A stretch of 64,000 nucleotides of DNA from Foliimonas ilicis (GCF_039939195.1 NZ_JBDUUH010000001.1:682001-746000), one strand, 5' to 3'. Shown: positions 33,579-42,857, counted from the first letter of the stretch. Numbers and translations: made by a program. Notes: a model not told the origin generated them from the letters alone.

Positions 33579-34376
33579 TCAGACAGGCCCTGTGCGCGAG
33601 CCGAACTGCTGTACCTTGGCTATATCGGGTCGCGTGTTGATCGCGTCAACGATGGGGGCCAGACGTTGTGCCCAGGAAATCGCGCCTTTTTCATCGCCGA
33701 TCAAATCCTGCCGGATTTCGATCAACGCGTGGGCATAACCATTGACGATGCAGTGCTTGAACATGGTGTCGCCGCGCAGTGCGCCGTCATAAGGTTCGTT
33801 GTCGCCGACGGTCAGCGTCGGATCGGCAGCCAGCATTTCGATCAGCGGCCATGCGACGCGGTGGTCCATGTCCCACAAGACACCTGCCTCCCACGGACGG
33901 GCGCGGCCCTGCATGGTCGGCGTGAAGGAATGGACGGACAGAACGAAGGGCGCGCGGCCCGAAGCTTCCGCGACGGATGCAATCATCGCGCCGACCGCAT
34001 CGTGATAAGGCCTGTAGAAGCGCTCCAGGCGTCGTTCGCGCTCTTCTTCCGTCATCGGAAAATTGCCGGAAATGACGGTGCCATCGTAAAGCTGGCGGAT
34101 GAGGGTAGGGTCGTCCTCACCGCGGTTGGGATCGATTAAAAGGCGTGAGAAATTGGCGAGCAGGGCAGGAGCGCCGAGCATACTTGCCAGTTCGCGTGTC
34201 ACGGTTTCGACGCCGATGTCATAGGCGATATGGCGGTCGAACTCGCTGGCATCGAGACCGAGAGTGCCGTATTCCTCCGGCAGGTCGCGCCTTGCGTGGT
34301 CTGCGAGAATCACGATGCCGCGCTTGCGGTCTCCCTGGACGATGTCGAAAGGCGTGAAGATTGCGGATCGCGTCAT
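33579..34376 (-). CDS. N-formylglutamate amidohydrolase family protein
   Basis: About 265 residues from ATG 34376. ILADHARRDLPEEYGTLGL, RLLIDPNRGEDDPTLI, VLSVHSFTPTMQG and ALIEIRQDLI carry the conserved His, Glu and Arg residues of the N-formylglutamate amidohydrolase family. The genuine substrate may differ, since family members outside histidine operons are common and no hut genes are nearby. Upstream of DUF1244 in the same direction. Confidence 0.88.
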   Translation of the reverse strand: MTRSAIFTPFDIVQGDRKRGIVILADHARRDLPEEYGTLGLDASEFDRHIAYDIGVETVTRELASMLGAPALLANFSRLLIDPNRGEDDPTLIRQLYDGTVISGNFPMTEEERERRLERFYRPYHDAVGAMIASVAEASGRAPFVLSVHSFTPTMQGRARPWEAGVLWDMDHRVAWPLIEMLAADPTLTVGDNEPYDGALRGDTMFKHCIVNGYAHALIEIRQDLIGDEKGAISWAQRLAPIVDAINTRPDIAKVQQFGSRTGPV

Positions 34377-34623
34377 GAAACGGTCGTCCTGATTTTTTTG
34401 CCCGGAATTTTTGCCAAGTCGCCACAGTAGCGGTTGCGGGCACATGTGTTATGCCGTTGTTTAGACAATCTTTTGAAAGAAATCATGCAGGGCTTTCGAA
34501 AGAAATCATCCGGGGTACGTGGTCTCGCAGGGGAAATCGTCCGAGCCGGGCAACTAAATCGATTTGGATTGCGATTTACCGGCGTTGACATGCGCCGCGA
34601 CTTTTCCGAAAAGGGGCGAGACA

Positions 34624-35136
34624 ATGCCGTCACAAAGCAACAATAGGGGTTCTGGAATGGGTTTGGCCGCGCGGTCGCGTCTGTTTTCTGCGTCCGCTGC
34701 GATGTGTCTGGCTCTCGTCGTTCCGGTTCTCTATGCCTCGCCCGCACATGCCGATTTCCGGGTTTGCAACGCGACGCAGAATCTCGTCGGCGTCGGCATA
34801 GGCTATCGTTCGAAATCTGGTTGGATCACCGAGGGCTGGTGGCATGTTGCCGGATCGTCGTGCAAGACGCTGATCGAAGGCCCGTTGTCATCACGCTTTT
34901 ACTATCTCTATGCAGAAGATGCAGAGCGTGGCGGCCGTTGGGACGGACCGATCAGCATGTGCGTGGCCGAAAAAGAATTCAAGATTGCAGGCGTAACAGA
35001 CTGCCTGGCGCGGGGCTTCCAGCGCGCCGGATTTCAGGAATACGACACGGGCGAACAGGCAAGCTGGATGGTCCAGTTGACCGATGAGCCGGCAACCGAC
35101 GGCAGCGCCGCCGTTACGGGAACAAACAACCAATGA
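34624..35136 (+). CDS. Exported DUF1036 protein
   Basis: About 170 residues from ATG 34624 (AAGGGG a few bases upstream; ATG 34657 is an alternative). A signal peptide ends near ASPAHA. The mature part, FRVCNATQNLVGVGIGY...WITEGWWHVAGSSCKTLIEGPL...RFYYLYAE, is the DUF1036 signature, with conserved Cys that may form a disulfide. Function unknown. The stop overlaps the pyk start as ATGA, so the two are translated together. Confidence 0.9.
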   Translation: MPSQSNNRGSGMGLAARSRLFSASAAMCLALVVPVLYASPAHADFRVCNATQNLVGVGIGYRSKSGWITEGWWHVAGSSCKTLIEGPLSSRFYYLYAEDAERGGRWDGPISMCVAEKEFKIAGVTDCLARGFQRAGFQEYDTGEQASWMVQLTDEPATDGSAAVTGTNNQ

Positions 35137-36569
35137 GACGCAGCCGCAAGGTCAAGATACTCGCCACACTCGGACCCGCTTCGTCCGACGAAGCAATGAT
35201 CCGTAAGCTTTTCGATGCGGGAGCCGATGTTTTCCGCATCAATATGAGCCACACGGATCATCCGCTGATGCAGACGCTCGTTGGCCGCATTCGCGCCGTC
35301 GAGCGGGATGTGGGGCGCCCTATCGGCATTCTTGCCGACCTTCAGGGGCCGAAGCTGCGTGTCGGGAAATTCGAAAACGGCAAGGAAGATTTGCAGGTCG
35401 GGCAGATTTTTACGCTTGATGGCGATTCCACGCCCGGCGATTCGAAGCGTGTTTTCCTGCCGCATCCTGAAATTCTGGCTTCGGTCGAAGTTGGGCATCG
35501 CCTTTTGATCGACGATGGCCGTCTGGAACTGCAGGCTGTCGCTTCGGATGGAAAATCGATCACTTGTAAGGTGATTTCCGGTAACAAGATTTCGGACCGC
35601 AAAGGCGTCAGCCTGCCGGATACTGATCTGCCGGTTGGTGCACTTACCGAGAAGGATCGTAGAGATCTGGATGCGGTGCTGGCGACGGGGGTCGATTGGG
35701 TGGCGCTTTCCTTCGTCCAGCGCCCCGAAGATCTGGCCGAGGCCCGCAAGATCGCGCGCGGACGCGCTGCAATCATGTCGAAGATCGAAAAGCCGCAGGC
35801 GGTTGCCCGTCTGGCCGAGATCATCGAGCTTTCGGATGCGCTGATGGTCGCCCGCGGCGATCTTGGCGTCGAAATGCCGCTTGAGTCAGTGCCGGGCATT
35901 CAAAAGCAGATCACGCGCGCCGCGCGGCGTGCCGGCAAGCCGGTGGTCGTTGCCACGCAGATGCTGGAATCGATGATCAGCGCGCCGGTGCCGACGCGTG
36001 CGGAAGTCTCGGATGTGGCAATCGCCGTGTTCGAAGGCGCGGATGCGATCATGCTTTCCGCAGAGTCGGCTGCGGGCGATTATCCCGTCGAGGCGGTGGC
36101 TACCATGAACCGCATCGCCGATAAGGTGGAGCAGGACCCGACCTATCCGGGCATCATCAATGCGCAGCGTTCCGAGCCGGAAGCGACCGGACCGGATGCG
36201 ATTTCGCTTGCGGCGCGTGAAATAGCCGAAACGTTGAAGCTTGCAGCGATCGTCACCTACACGGCATCCGGCACGACCGGATTGCGTGCAGCGCGCGAGC
36301 GGCCGCAGGTGCCGATCATCGCGCTTTCGCCGATCGTGGAGACGGCACGCCGTCTCTCCCTCGTATGGGGCACGCATTGCGTGGTTACGCCCGACGCAAG
36401 CGATCTCGACGACATGGTCGATCGCGCATGCCGCATTGCCGCCGAAGAAGGCATCGGCAAGCCCGGCGACCGCATCATCGTGACGGCAGGCGTTCCGTTG
36501 CGCACGCCGGGCGCGACCAACATGCTGCGCATCGCATATATTGGCGATGACGGAACAGGCGGCGCGTAA
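35133..36569 (+). CDS. pyk: Pyruvate kinase
   Basis: A 478-residue protein. KILATLGPASSDEAMIRKLFDAGADVFRINMSH, ADLQGPKLRVG, the Mg/PEP motif IMSKIEKPQAV, GDLGVEMPLESVP and MLESMI are all present. It converts PEP and ADP to pyruvate and ATP. Its start overlaps the stop of an exported DUF1036 protein, an unusual but rhizobially conserved coupling. Confidence 0.97.
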   Translation: MRRSRKVKILATLGPASSDEAMIRKLFDAGADVFRINMSHTDHPLMQTLVGRIRAVERDVGRPIGILADLQGPKLRVGKFENGKEDLQVGQIFTLDGDSTPGDSKRVFLPHPEILASVEVGHRLLIDDGRLELQAVASDGKSITCKVISGNKISDRKGVSLPDTDLPVGALTEKDRRDLDAVLATGVDWVALSFVQRPEDLAEARKIARGRAAIMSKIEKPQAVARLAEIIELSDALMVARGDLGVEMPLESVPGIQKQITRAARRAGKPVVVATQMLESMISAPVPTRAEVSDVAIAVFEGADAIMLSAESAAGDYPVEAVATMNRIADKVEQDPTYPGIINAQRSEPEATGPDAISLAAREIAETLKLAAIVTYTASGTTGLRAARERPQVPIIALSPIVETARRLSLVWGTHCVVTPDASDLDDMVDRACRIAAEEGIGKPGDRIIVTAGVPLRTPGATNMLRIAYIGDDGTGGA

Positions 36570-36588
36570 GCATCGCTTTTTAAATTAC

Positions 36589-36632
36589 GCAATTCCGGAC
36601 GGAAAACCGCTACACGCTTTTCCTGGAATTGC
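36589..36632. repeat. Small inverted repeat after pyk
   Basis: GCAATTCC (36589-36596) and GGAATTGC (36625-36632) enclose GGACGGAAAACCGC. It resembles a short palindrome that I associate with intergenic regions of Brucellaceae and rhizobia. It lies between converging genes and may also serve as a terminator. Confidence 0.55.
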
Positions 36633-36639
36633 TTCCAAC

Positions 36640-37701
36640 CTATTGCGGCGCTAGCTCTCCGGTCGGCTCATCGAGCCGGCCGCATTCCGCGCCTTCGGCA
36701 TCATTGGCAATACGTGCTTCCACATCGCCCGCGAGCCTTGCCAGATCGCGCGGCTTGCCGGACACTTTTTCAATCGCTGCGACCACCAGATCGGGGGCAA
36801 CCCAATCCGATTTGTGGCCGAGATTGTGAACCCATACAAGTTCGGCGCCCGGAATGTCGCGTTCTAGCCCTATCGAGTGGATTCGTGCATAGATGATCGT
36901 GTCATGATCGCCGGAAATCACGACTGTCGGTGCCTTGATCTCATGATAGCGCGGTGAATTTGCGGTGGCGTAGTCGTACAGACCGTTCACGTCGATCGCG
37001 TTTGCGCGGAAGGCGCTCGGGCGCAGAACCAGTGGTATCTGCGTCTGCTGACTGTAGTTTTCAGGAACATGATTGGGTGCGAAAACACATTTCACTGCGG
37101 CATCCATGCGCAATGCGCCTGCGGGGTAGGCGAAGGCCTGCGTGAACAGCCAGCCTGTAATCGGCTTTGCGGCCATGCCGTAATACCAGGATGTCTCGCC
37201 GCCCGGCCAGGGGTGTGTCGCGGACGACAGGAACACCAGACCAGCGGTCTTATCTGCGTGGTCGAGTGCGAATGACGTTGCCATCGCACCGCCGAAGGAA
37301 TGCGCAACGATGATCGCCTTCTCGATGCCGAGCTTGTCCATTAGTTTCGCCAGTGTGGCGGCCTGACCGGCGGGCGTATCGTTGCCGCGGCCTCTTTGCG
37401 ACCAGCCATGGCCCGGACGATCGAAAAACAGCATGTCCGCGCGGCCTTCCAGACGTTCGCGAAACGCAACGAGCTGGTCGTTCAGATTGGCGCTTGCACC
37501 GTGCACGAAAACGATAGGAGGCAGATCGGGATTGGCGGGCGGTGCCACGCGTACATAGTGAATGCGCGCGCCGTCGATGTCGATGAACTCGCCGATAGCC
37601 GGAAAACGCCTCTCAATCGACCAGACGCCGATACGCGTGATGCCGAAAAGAATGAAAAGGAGGGCTAAAAGGAAGGCGCAGAGGGCGTAGATCAGGTTCA
37701 T
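36640..37701 (-). CDS. Membrane-anchored alpha/beta hydrolase
   Basis: A 353-residue protein. One N-terminal membrane helix (ALCAFLLALLFILFGI). The fold is shown by PIVFVHGASANLND (oxyanion hole), nucleophile elbow VAHSFGGAMA, acid VVISGDHDTII and His in VHNLGHKSDW. Substrate unknown (esterase, lipase or haloperoxidase-like). It stands alone, converging with pyk. Confidence 0.88.
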   Translation of the reverse strand: MNLIYALCAFLLALLFILFGITRIGVWSIERRFPAIGEFIDIDGARIHYVRVAPPANPDLPPIVFVHGASANLNDQLVAFRERLEGRADMLFFDRPGHGWSQRGRGNDTPAGQAATLAKLMDKLGIEKAIIVAHSFGGAMATSFALDHADKTAGLVFLSSATHPWPGGETSWYYGMAAKPITGWLFTQAFAYPAGALRMDAAVKCVFAPNHVPENYSQQTQIPLVLRPSAFRANAIDVNGLYDYATANSPRYHEIKAPTVVISGDHDTIIYARIHSIGLERDIPGAELVWVHNLGHKSDWVAPDLVVAAIEKVSGKPRDLARLAGDVEARIANDAEGAECGRLDEPTGELAPQ

Positions 37702-37823
37702 GAATGAATCTTACGTAGGACAAAAGCGGGCGGTTCACGCATCACGATAAAAATGCGCGCTGTCAGTCATACGTGGATGAAGAGCGATAAGTTTCCGCAG
37801 ATCGGCGTTTTGCGCGGCTCGGC

Positions 37824-38417
37824 TCAGATGCGCTCCCCGGCCAGTTCTTCCGAGAGCGTCGAAACCTCGTTCTGAGCGTTGCGCATCATCGGATAGGCGG
37901 CAAGCACGCGCTCCCAGGCGTTCAGCGCCAGTTCCTTGTTGCCATTGTCCTTGAGGATGCGCGCCATGCCTGCCAGTGCACCGAAATGGCGCGGTTCTAG
38001 CTGAAGTGTGCGGTTTATGTCGGCCATCGCCATGCGTGAATTGTTCATGAAGTAATGGGCGGTCGCGCGCCTGTTCCAGCCTTCCGCATATTCGGGGCGA
38101 AGCGTCACGACCTGATCGAGAAAATCGAGCGCGACATCGAATTTGCGCGCATCCATGGCTTTCTTTGCCCACACCATCATCAGGTCGACCGAAGCGCTTC
38201 CAGAATGATTCCACGCGTCGGATATGCGCGAAGCGATGCGTTCGGCCGCTTTTTCGTTGCGCTCGCGCTTCAGGCTTTCGAAAAGTGTGTCGAGGCGATT
38301 TTCATCCGTCTTCATCTGGACGGGAGCGCCGCTGCTCCGGGCAGGGGCGGCATAGGAAGCGAGAGGTGCCGTCAGAGACAGCAATGTCGCGAGTGAAATA
38401 AGCAAAACGTTCCGCAT
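37824..38417 (-). CDS. Exported tetratricopeptide-repeat protein
   Basis: A 197-residue protein with a signal peptide (LLISLATLLSLTAPLASYAAPA). Helical repeats from about residue 85 (ARKFDVALDFLDQVVTLRPEYAEGWNRRATAHYFMNNSRMAM and ALAGMARILKDNGNKELALNAWERVLAAYP, quoted in part) are TPR-like. Probably a periplasmic scaffold. No partner is evident from neighbours. Confidence 0.8.
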   Translation of the reverse strand: MRNVLLISLATLLSLTAPLASYAAPARSSGAPVQMKTDENRLDTLFESLKRERNEKAAERIASRISDAWNHSGSASVDLMMVWAKKAMDARKFDVALDFLDQVVTLRPEYAEGWNRRATAHYFMNNSRMAMADINRTLQLEPRHFGALAGMARILKDNGNKELALNAWERVLAAYPMMRNAQNEVSTLSEELAGERI

Positions 38418-38510
38418 GCGTGGGAATCTATCTCCACGCAGCGAAACGTCAAACTGAATTTGCCGTGATAATGCGCTGCCGGTCGATGCCCGCGTTGCGG
38501 GCGTCGAGCA

Positions 38511-38636
38511 TCAGCCCTGGCGGGCTTTGTAGCGAGGCGCGGTCTTGTTGATGATGTAGACGCGGCCCTTGCGGCGAACCAACTGGTTGTCGCGATGGCG
38601 GCCCTTGAGTGCCTTGAGCGAGTTCTTGATCTTCAT
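38511..38636 (-). CDS. rpmJ: 50S ribosomal protein L36
   Basis: A 41-residue gene read directly from the minus strand: MKIKNSLKALKGRHRDNQLV then RRKGRVYIINKTAPRYKARQ and a final Gly. It is the long, zinc-free (YkgO-like) form common in alphaproteobacteria. ATG at 38636, TGA at 38511-38513. Confidence 0.95.
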   Translation of the reverse strand: MKIKNSLKALKGRHRDNQLVRRKGRVYIINKTAPRYKARQG

Positions 38637-38768
38637 TGGTCTGGCCTGTCGAATGGGCCCGCGAGGGCCGAAATGAAAGACGCGCCTCGAAAGCGCGCCA
38701 GAATTGTGTGTGGCTCATAAACGAGGAGGCTTGTCGCTGTCAACCTCGTAACGGCCTGTTTCGTGGAA

Positions 38769-39845
38769 TCAGAGCCGCTTTAGACGGGTAAAATGTCCCA
38801 TCTTGCGACCGGGCCTCGCTTCGACCTTTCCATAGAGATGAAGGACAACGTCGTTCTCTGCGAGCAGTTCGGCGCTGCGGTCTACATCGTCGCCGATCAG
38901 GTTCTCCATCACGCAATCGGAATGCCGCGATCCGCCGTCGAGCGACAGGCCGGCAACGGCGCGAATGTGCTGTTCGAACTGTGAAACGGCGCAAGCCGCT
39001 TCCGTCCAGTGGCCGGAATTATGAACGCGAGGGGCGATCTCGTTCACCAGAAGGGTGCCGTCGTTCATCGCGAAGAACTCTACGCCGATCACGCCGACAT
39101 AGTCGAGCGCGTCGAGGATGGAGAACGCCATGCCGCGTGCAGCGCCCGCCGTGCCGACACCTACGCTGGCCGGAATCGTCGATGAGTGCAGGATGCCATC
39201 GCGGTGGACGTTCTCGGCGGGATCGAACGCCGCGTGCGAACCGTCTATGCCGCGCGCGGCGATGATCGAAATTTCGCGCTCGAAGGAGACAAAGGCTTCG
39301 AAAATCAGCGGAACGCCGCCCATATCGGCGAAAATGCCGGAGGGATCTTCGGAGAATTCCCGAAATACGCGTTGGCCCTTGCCGTCATAGCCAAGCCTGC
39401 GTGTTTTCAGGATTCCGCTGCCGCCGAATTTCTTCAGCGCCTCCACGATATCCCCGTCATTATCCACAGGCAGGAACTCGGCTGTGGAAATCCCGATGCC
39501 GTTGAGGAACGACTTTTCGGTGACGCGATCCTGAGAGATTTCCAGCGCACGCGCAGGCGGATAAACGGCCACCTTCTGCGCCAGCGCAATTGCGGCCTCT
39601 ACCGGCACATTTTCGAATTCATAGGTGACGACATCGCTGGCTTCAGCGAGTTCAGCCAAAGCTTTCTCGTCGTCATAAGCAGCGATGATCTGCCGATTCG
39701 TTACCTGCGCTGCCGGGCAATCCGCCTGCGGTTCCAGAACGATCGTGCGATAGCCGAGACGTGCTGCCGCAATGGCCAGCATGCGGCCAAGCTGGCCGCC
39801 GCCGATTATTCCGATTGTGGCGCCGGGCGCGAGCGGCGCGGTCAC
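38769..39845 (-). CDS. purK: N5-carboxyaminoimidazole ribonucleotide synthase
   Basis: A 358-residue ATP-grasp enzyme starting with GTG 39845. IGIIGGGQLGRMLAIAAARLG is the N-terminal nucleotide-fold loop, TRRLGYDGKGQ and FEREISIIAARG are ATP-grasp elements, and EIAPRVHNSGHWTEAA is the conserved C-terminal catalytic segment. It carboxylates AIR with bicarbonate and ATP in purine synthesis. Overlaps purE by four bases (GTGA). Confidence 0.96.
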   Translation of the reverse strand: MTAPLAPGATIGIIGGGQLGRMLAIAAARLGYRTIVLEPQADCPAAQVTNRQIIAAYDDEKALAELAEASDVVTYEFENVPVEAAIALAQKVAVYPPARALEISQDRVTEKSFLNGIGISTAEFLPVDNDGDIVEALKKFGGSGILKTRRLGYDGKGQRVFREFSEDPSGIFADMGGVPLIFEAFVSFEREISIIAARGIDGSHAAFDPAENVHRDGILHSSTIPASVGVGTAGAARGMAFSILDALDYVGVIGVEFFAMNDGTLLVNEIAPRVHNSGHWTEAACAVSQFEQHIRAVAGLSLDGGSRHSDCVMENLIGDDVDRSAELLAENDVVLHLYGKVEARPGRKMGHFTRLKRL

Positions 39846-40348
39846 GATGCGTCCGTCGGCTGTTCGGCGACCTTGGCGCTCTGCGCTTCGCGCCAGGCGT
39901 CGAGACGCTTGGCCAATTCGTCGTCATAGAGCGCAAGCACGGCTGCTGCCAGAAGTGCTGCGTTTACCGCGCCTGCCTTGCCGATGGCCAAAGTTCCGAC
40001 CGGGATGCCTGCCGGCATCTGAACGATAGAAAGAAGGGAATCCTGTCCCGACAGCGCCTTGGATTCCACCGGAACGCCGAAAACCGGCAGCGGGGTCATT
40101 GCGGCGGTCATGCCGGGAAGGTGGGCTGCACCGCCTGCGCCTGCGATAACGACTTTGTGACCGGCAGCTTTTGCGCCCTTGGCAAAATCATAGAGGCGAT
40201 CCGGCGTGCGATGCGCGGAAACGATGCGGCTTTCGTGGGAAATGCCCAGCTCTGCAAGCGTGTCGGCGGCGTGGTGCATGGTTGCCCAGTCAGACTGGCT
40301 ACCCATGATTATGGCGACATCGGCACGTTTTGCTTGCAAATCCTGCAT
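39842..40348 (-). CDS. purE: N5-carboxyaminoimidazole ribonucleotide mutase
   Basis: About 168 residues. VAIIMGSQSDWATMHHAAD, SAHRTPDRLYDFAKGA and GAGGAAHLPGMTAAMTPLPV are the substrate-binding motifs. It rearranges N5-CAIR to CAIR, the step after PurK. The ATG at 40348 has GGGAG immediately next to it, too close for normal use; the TTG three codons later (40339) has better spacing and may be the true start. Confidence 0.96.
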   Translation of the reverse strand: MQDLQAKRADVAIIMGSQSDWATMHHAADTLAELGISHESRIVSAHRTPDRLYDFAKGAKAAGHKVVIAGAGGAAHLPGMTAAMTPLPVFGVPVESKALSGQDSLLSIVQMPAGIPVGTLAIGKAGAVNAALLAAAVLALYDDELAKRLDAWREAQSAKVAEQPTDAS

Positions 40349-40422
40349 CTCCCGTGAGCGGAACGGTTGGTGGCGGATTAGTCCAAATCAGCTATCCGCG
40401 CAAGAATGGGAATGTTTTACGA

Positions 40423-40626
40423 TCAGGCGATGATGTCTGGAATGATGTTGTCTTCCAGAGCCGTGATCTTGTCCTTGAGCGCAAGTTTCTTCTTTTTCAT
40501 GCGCTGAATTTGCAGCGGGTCACAGCCCATGGCTATCATGGCGTTGATCGCTGCATCGAAATCCGCGTGTTCCTGTTTGGAGCGCGCAAAGTCCAGCCGT
40601 GTTTCGGCCTGTTCCTGTTCCGACAT
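40423..40626 (-). CDS. YdcH/DUF465 family small helical protein (paralogue 1)
   Basis: A 67-residue protein from ATG 40626 (an upstream TTG at 40665 is less likely). DFDAAINAMIAMGCDPLQIQ and MKKKKLALKDKITALEDNIIP give the two-helix DUF465 pattern ending in a KKxLAKDxI motif. Function unknown. It lies upstream of purE and is divergent from a second DUF465 gene 232 bases away. Confidence 0.85.
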   Translation of the reverse strand: MSEQEQAETRLDFARSKQEHADFDAAINAMIAMGCDPLQIQRMKKKKLALKDKITALEDNIIPDIIA

Positions 40627-40858
40627 TTTAACCGTCTGCAATGTGTCAGCGCTTCCCTGCGCCAATCTGGCGGGCCGGGTGCGGTCGCCCCCGGCGCGTC
40701 AGCCCATATCACATTTTGGCGCTTTGAGAAATGCTACCACCAATCGTTCGACATCGCCACAATTCACTGTCAGACTGTCATCGTACCGTCATGGTCCAGA
40801 CCATCGGTGGACGGCCTCGACGGTGCAAACGTGGAAACCATGAAAGGGAGAGCCAATC

Positions 40859-41038
40859 ATGTCGCTTGCCAACCATCTTGAAGAGCTGCAGAAAAGACAC
40901 GGTGATATCGAACGCGCGATAAACGACGCCAGAAATCATCCGTCAGTCGATGCACTCACTATCGTCGATCTCAAGCGACGCAAGCTGGCACTCAAGGACG
41001 AAATCTCCAAATTGAAGGAATCCCACACTTCCCACTGA
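40859..41038 (+). CDS. YdcH/DUF465 family small helical protein (paralogue 2)
   Basis: A 59-residue frame read directly from the sequence: MSLANHLEELQKRHGDIERA, then ...ALTIVDLKRRKLALKDEISK. ATG 40859 follows GGGAG at 40846-40850 by eight bases. The LKRRKLALKDEI motif is the same as in the divergent paralogue (MKKKKLALKDKI). Two hairpins follow the gene. Confidence 0.85.
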   Translation: MSLANHLEELQKRHGDIERAINDARNHPSVDALTIVDLKRRKLALKDEISKLKESHTSH

Positions 41039-41117
41039 CTTTGTGGAGGGACGCGCAGGTAAGCTGAATTTGCGCGTTGCCTGCAAGGCATGAGCCGGCA
41101 AGACCGGCAACTAATTA

Positions 41118-41160
41118 TGCCGGCCCTGAATTTGAGGCCGGCATAAAAGCCTTGGCTTTT
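41118..41160 (+). terminator. Tandem hairpins after the DUF465 gene
   Basis: ATGCCGGCC/GGCCGGCAT (41118-41126 with 41136-41144) is followed directly by AAAAGCC/GGCTTTT (41145-41151 with 41154-41160). The second ends in TTTT and is a typical terminator able to act on both strands. Confidence 0.7.
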
Positions 41161-41201
41161 AAAATAATCACAGATTTTCCGAAATGCGCTGCCGGATCGT
41201 A

Positions 41202-41480
41202 TCAGGCCGAAGCGCTACCGTTTTCCCAGAATTGATCCAGCCAGATATTGAGGCTCAGGAAGCCCGAATTGTTGACGGCGTAGAAGCGGCGCGTGCCGTC
41301 TGCCGTCGCATGGACCAGGCCTGCATCGAGCAGGACTTTAAGATGCTGGGAAACCGCAGGGCGCGAGACGGGCAGGCCGGAGGCCAGTTCGTTGACGGTT
41401 TTCGGTCCACGCCGCAACTCTTCAAGGAGATGCCGCCTGTTGGGATCCGCAATGGCCATGAACGCATCGGAAGGGACCAT
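41202..41480 (-). CDS. ArsR family transcriptional regulator
   Basis: A 92-residue protein. AIADPNRRHLLEELRRGPKTVNELASGLPVSRPAVSQHLKVLLDAGLV (quoted by parts) is a full winged helix. No Cys is present, so metal sensing is unlikely. Lies 30 bases downstream of an MFS transporter gene in the same direction and may regulate it. Confidence 0.88.
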   Translation of the reverse strand: MVPSDAFMAIADPNRRHLLEELRRGPKTVNELASGLPVSRPAVSQHLKVLLDAGLVHATADGTRRFYAVNNSGFLSLNIWLDQFWENGSASA

Positions 41481-41510
41481 CGCCTTTTGTGGATCAAATC
41501 CGCAGCAATC

Positions 41511-42773
41511 TCAACTGTCTTGTCGAACGCCGCCCTCGTCCGAAGGCGTTCGCGGATCGAGCAGGCCTGCCTGCGGGGTGAGCGAACGTTCGGCGGGAAG
41601 CGTCTTGAACGCCTCACGATCCTCGACGGGGATGGGTGCGCGGCGCGTGATGCGCAGCAACGTGTAGCCTGCAAGCGCGAAATGCGCCAAGGCGGTCGCC
41701 AGAAACAGGCTCTCAGGCCGCATGCTGCTCATGAGCCATGCGCCGATCACCGGGCCGATCATCGTGCCGAAGCCGTAAAGCAGCAGCAGACCGCCTGAGA
41801 CTTTGACGAATTCCTCAGGCCGGGCATGATCGTTGGCATGTGCAACGGCCAGCGAATAGAGCGTGTAGGCCAAAGCGCCGTAGCAGGCAGTCATGGCAAT
41901 GACCGCAACGCCCGATCTCGGCATGGCAAAGAAGATCGCGACGGCGAATATCGCCGATCCAAGCCCGGCCGCGGCCAGAACATAGCGGCGGTCCATCTTG
42001 TCGGAGGCGCGCCCGATGGGCATTTGCATGGCAGCGCCCGCGACGACCACGATGCTCATCATGAGCGCAATTTCAGGCGTGGTGATGCCGATGCGTGCGC
42101 CATAGACCGCTCCCAGCGTACCCCATGCGCCGTTCGCCACACCGACCAGTATGCACCCGACGAAAGAGACGGGCGAAGTCGCATAAAGTCCTTTCAGGTC
42201 CAGGGAAACATCCTGAAGCGGCTGCGGCTGCGCGGCGGAAGATACGGCGGTGGGGATCAGCGACAGGCAGAACAATATGCCTGCGACCATGAACAGCGAG
42301 GATGTGCCTACATCGCTTGCCGCGACCATCATCTGGCCAGCCATGATCGAGGCATAGGTCACCATCATGTAGAGGCCGAAGACGGTTCCGCGGTTTTCGT
42401 TCGTCGCCTTTTCGTTCAGCCAGCTCTCGATGATCATGAAGCAGCCGGCCATCGCAAAGCCGGTGAAGGCGCGCAAGGCGATCCAGATGAATTCGTTGAT
42501 CCACAGACCGGTCAAAAGCGCGATGATCGCGGCGGATGCCGCAAACGTTCCGAATGCGCGCACATGGCCCGCCCGCCGGACGAGGCGTGGCGCGAAATAG
42601 CAGCCAGCCACGAAACCCGCGGCCCAGGCACTGCCCATGAGGCCGAGCGAGGCGGTGGAAAAGCCCTCTTCCTGCCCGCGCAGCGGCAGGAGCAGGCCAT
42701 GCAGACCAGAAGCTGCGAGAAGAAAGGCGGTGCCGCGCAAAAGAGAAAGGATGGGTCTGTAGCTTGCGAACAT
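41511..42773 (-). CDS. MFS transporter, YcaD-like
   Basis: A 420-residue protein with about 12 membrane helices. GLMGSAWAAGFVAGCYFAPRLVRRAGHVRAF carries the loop 2-3 MFS motif, and CFMIIESWLNEKATNENRGTVFGLYMMVTY is diagnostic of the YcaD/TsgA-like group. The second half has GRASDKMDRRYVL. The cytoplasmic tail (about 40 residues) is unusually long. Substrate unknown; likely small-molecule efflux. Probably in an operon with the ArsR gene. Confidence 0.9.
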   Translation of the reverse strand: MFASYRPILSLLRGTAFLLAASGLHGLLLPLRGQEEGFSTASLGLMGSAWAAGFVAGCYFAPRLVRRAGHVRAFGTFAASAAIIALLTGLWINEFIWIALRAFTGFAMAGCFMIIESWLNEKATNENRGTVFGLYMMVTYASIMAGQMMVAASDVGTSSLFMVAGILFCLSLIPTAVSSAAQPQPLQDVSLDLKGLYATSPVSFVGCILVGVANGAWGTLGAVYGARIGITTPEIALMMSIVVVAGAAMQMPIGRASDKMDRRYVLAAAGLGSAIFAVAIFFAMPRSGVAVIAMTACYGALAYTLYSLAVAHANDHARPEEFVKVSGGLLLLYGFGTMIGPVIGAWLMSSMRPESLFLATALAHFALAGYTLLRITRRAPIPVEDREAFKTLPAERSLTPQAGLLDPRTPSDEGGVRQDS

Positions 42774-42857
42774 TATGCTTTCCGGGCGGGGGAATCGTTT
42801 GTGTCTGCTGTAGATCGGAAACAGCTTCTTTCAGGCTTTTAAACGGCGGTGACTCGG

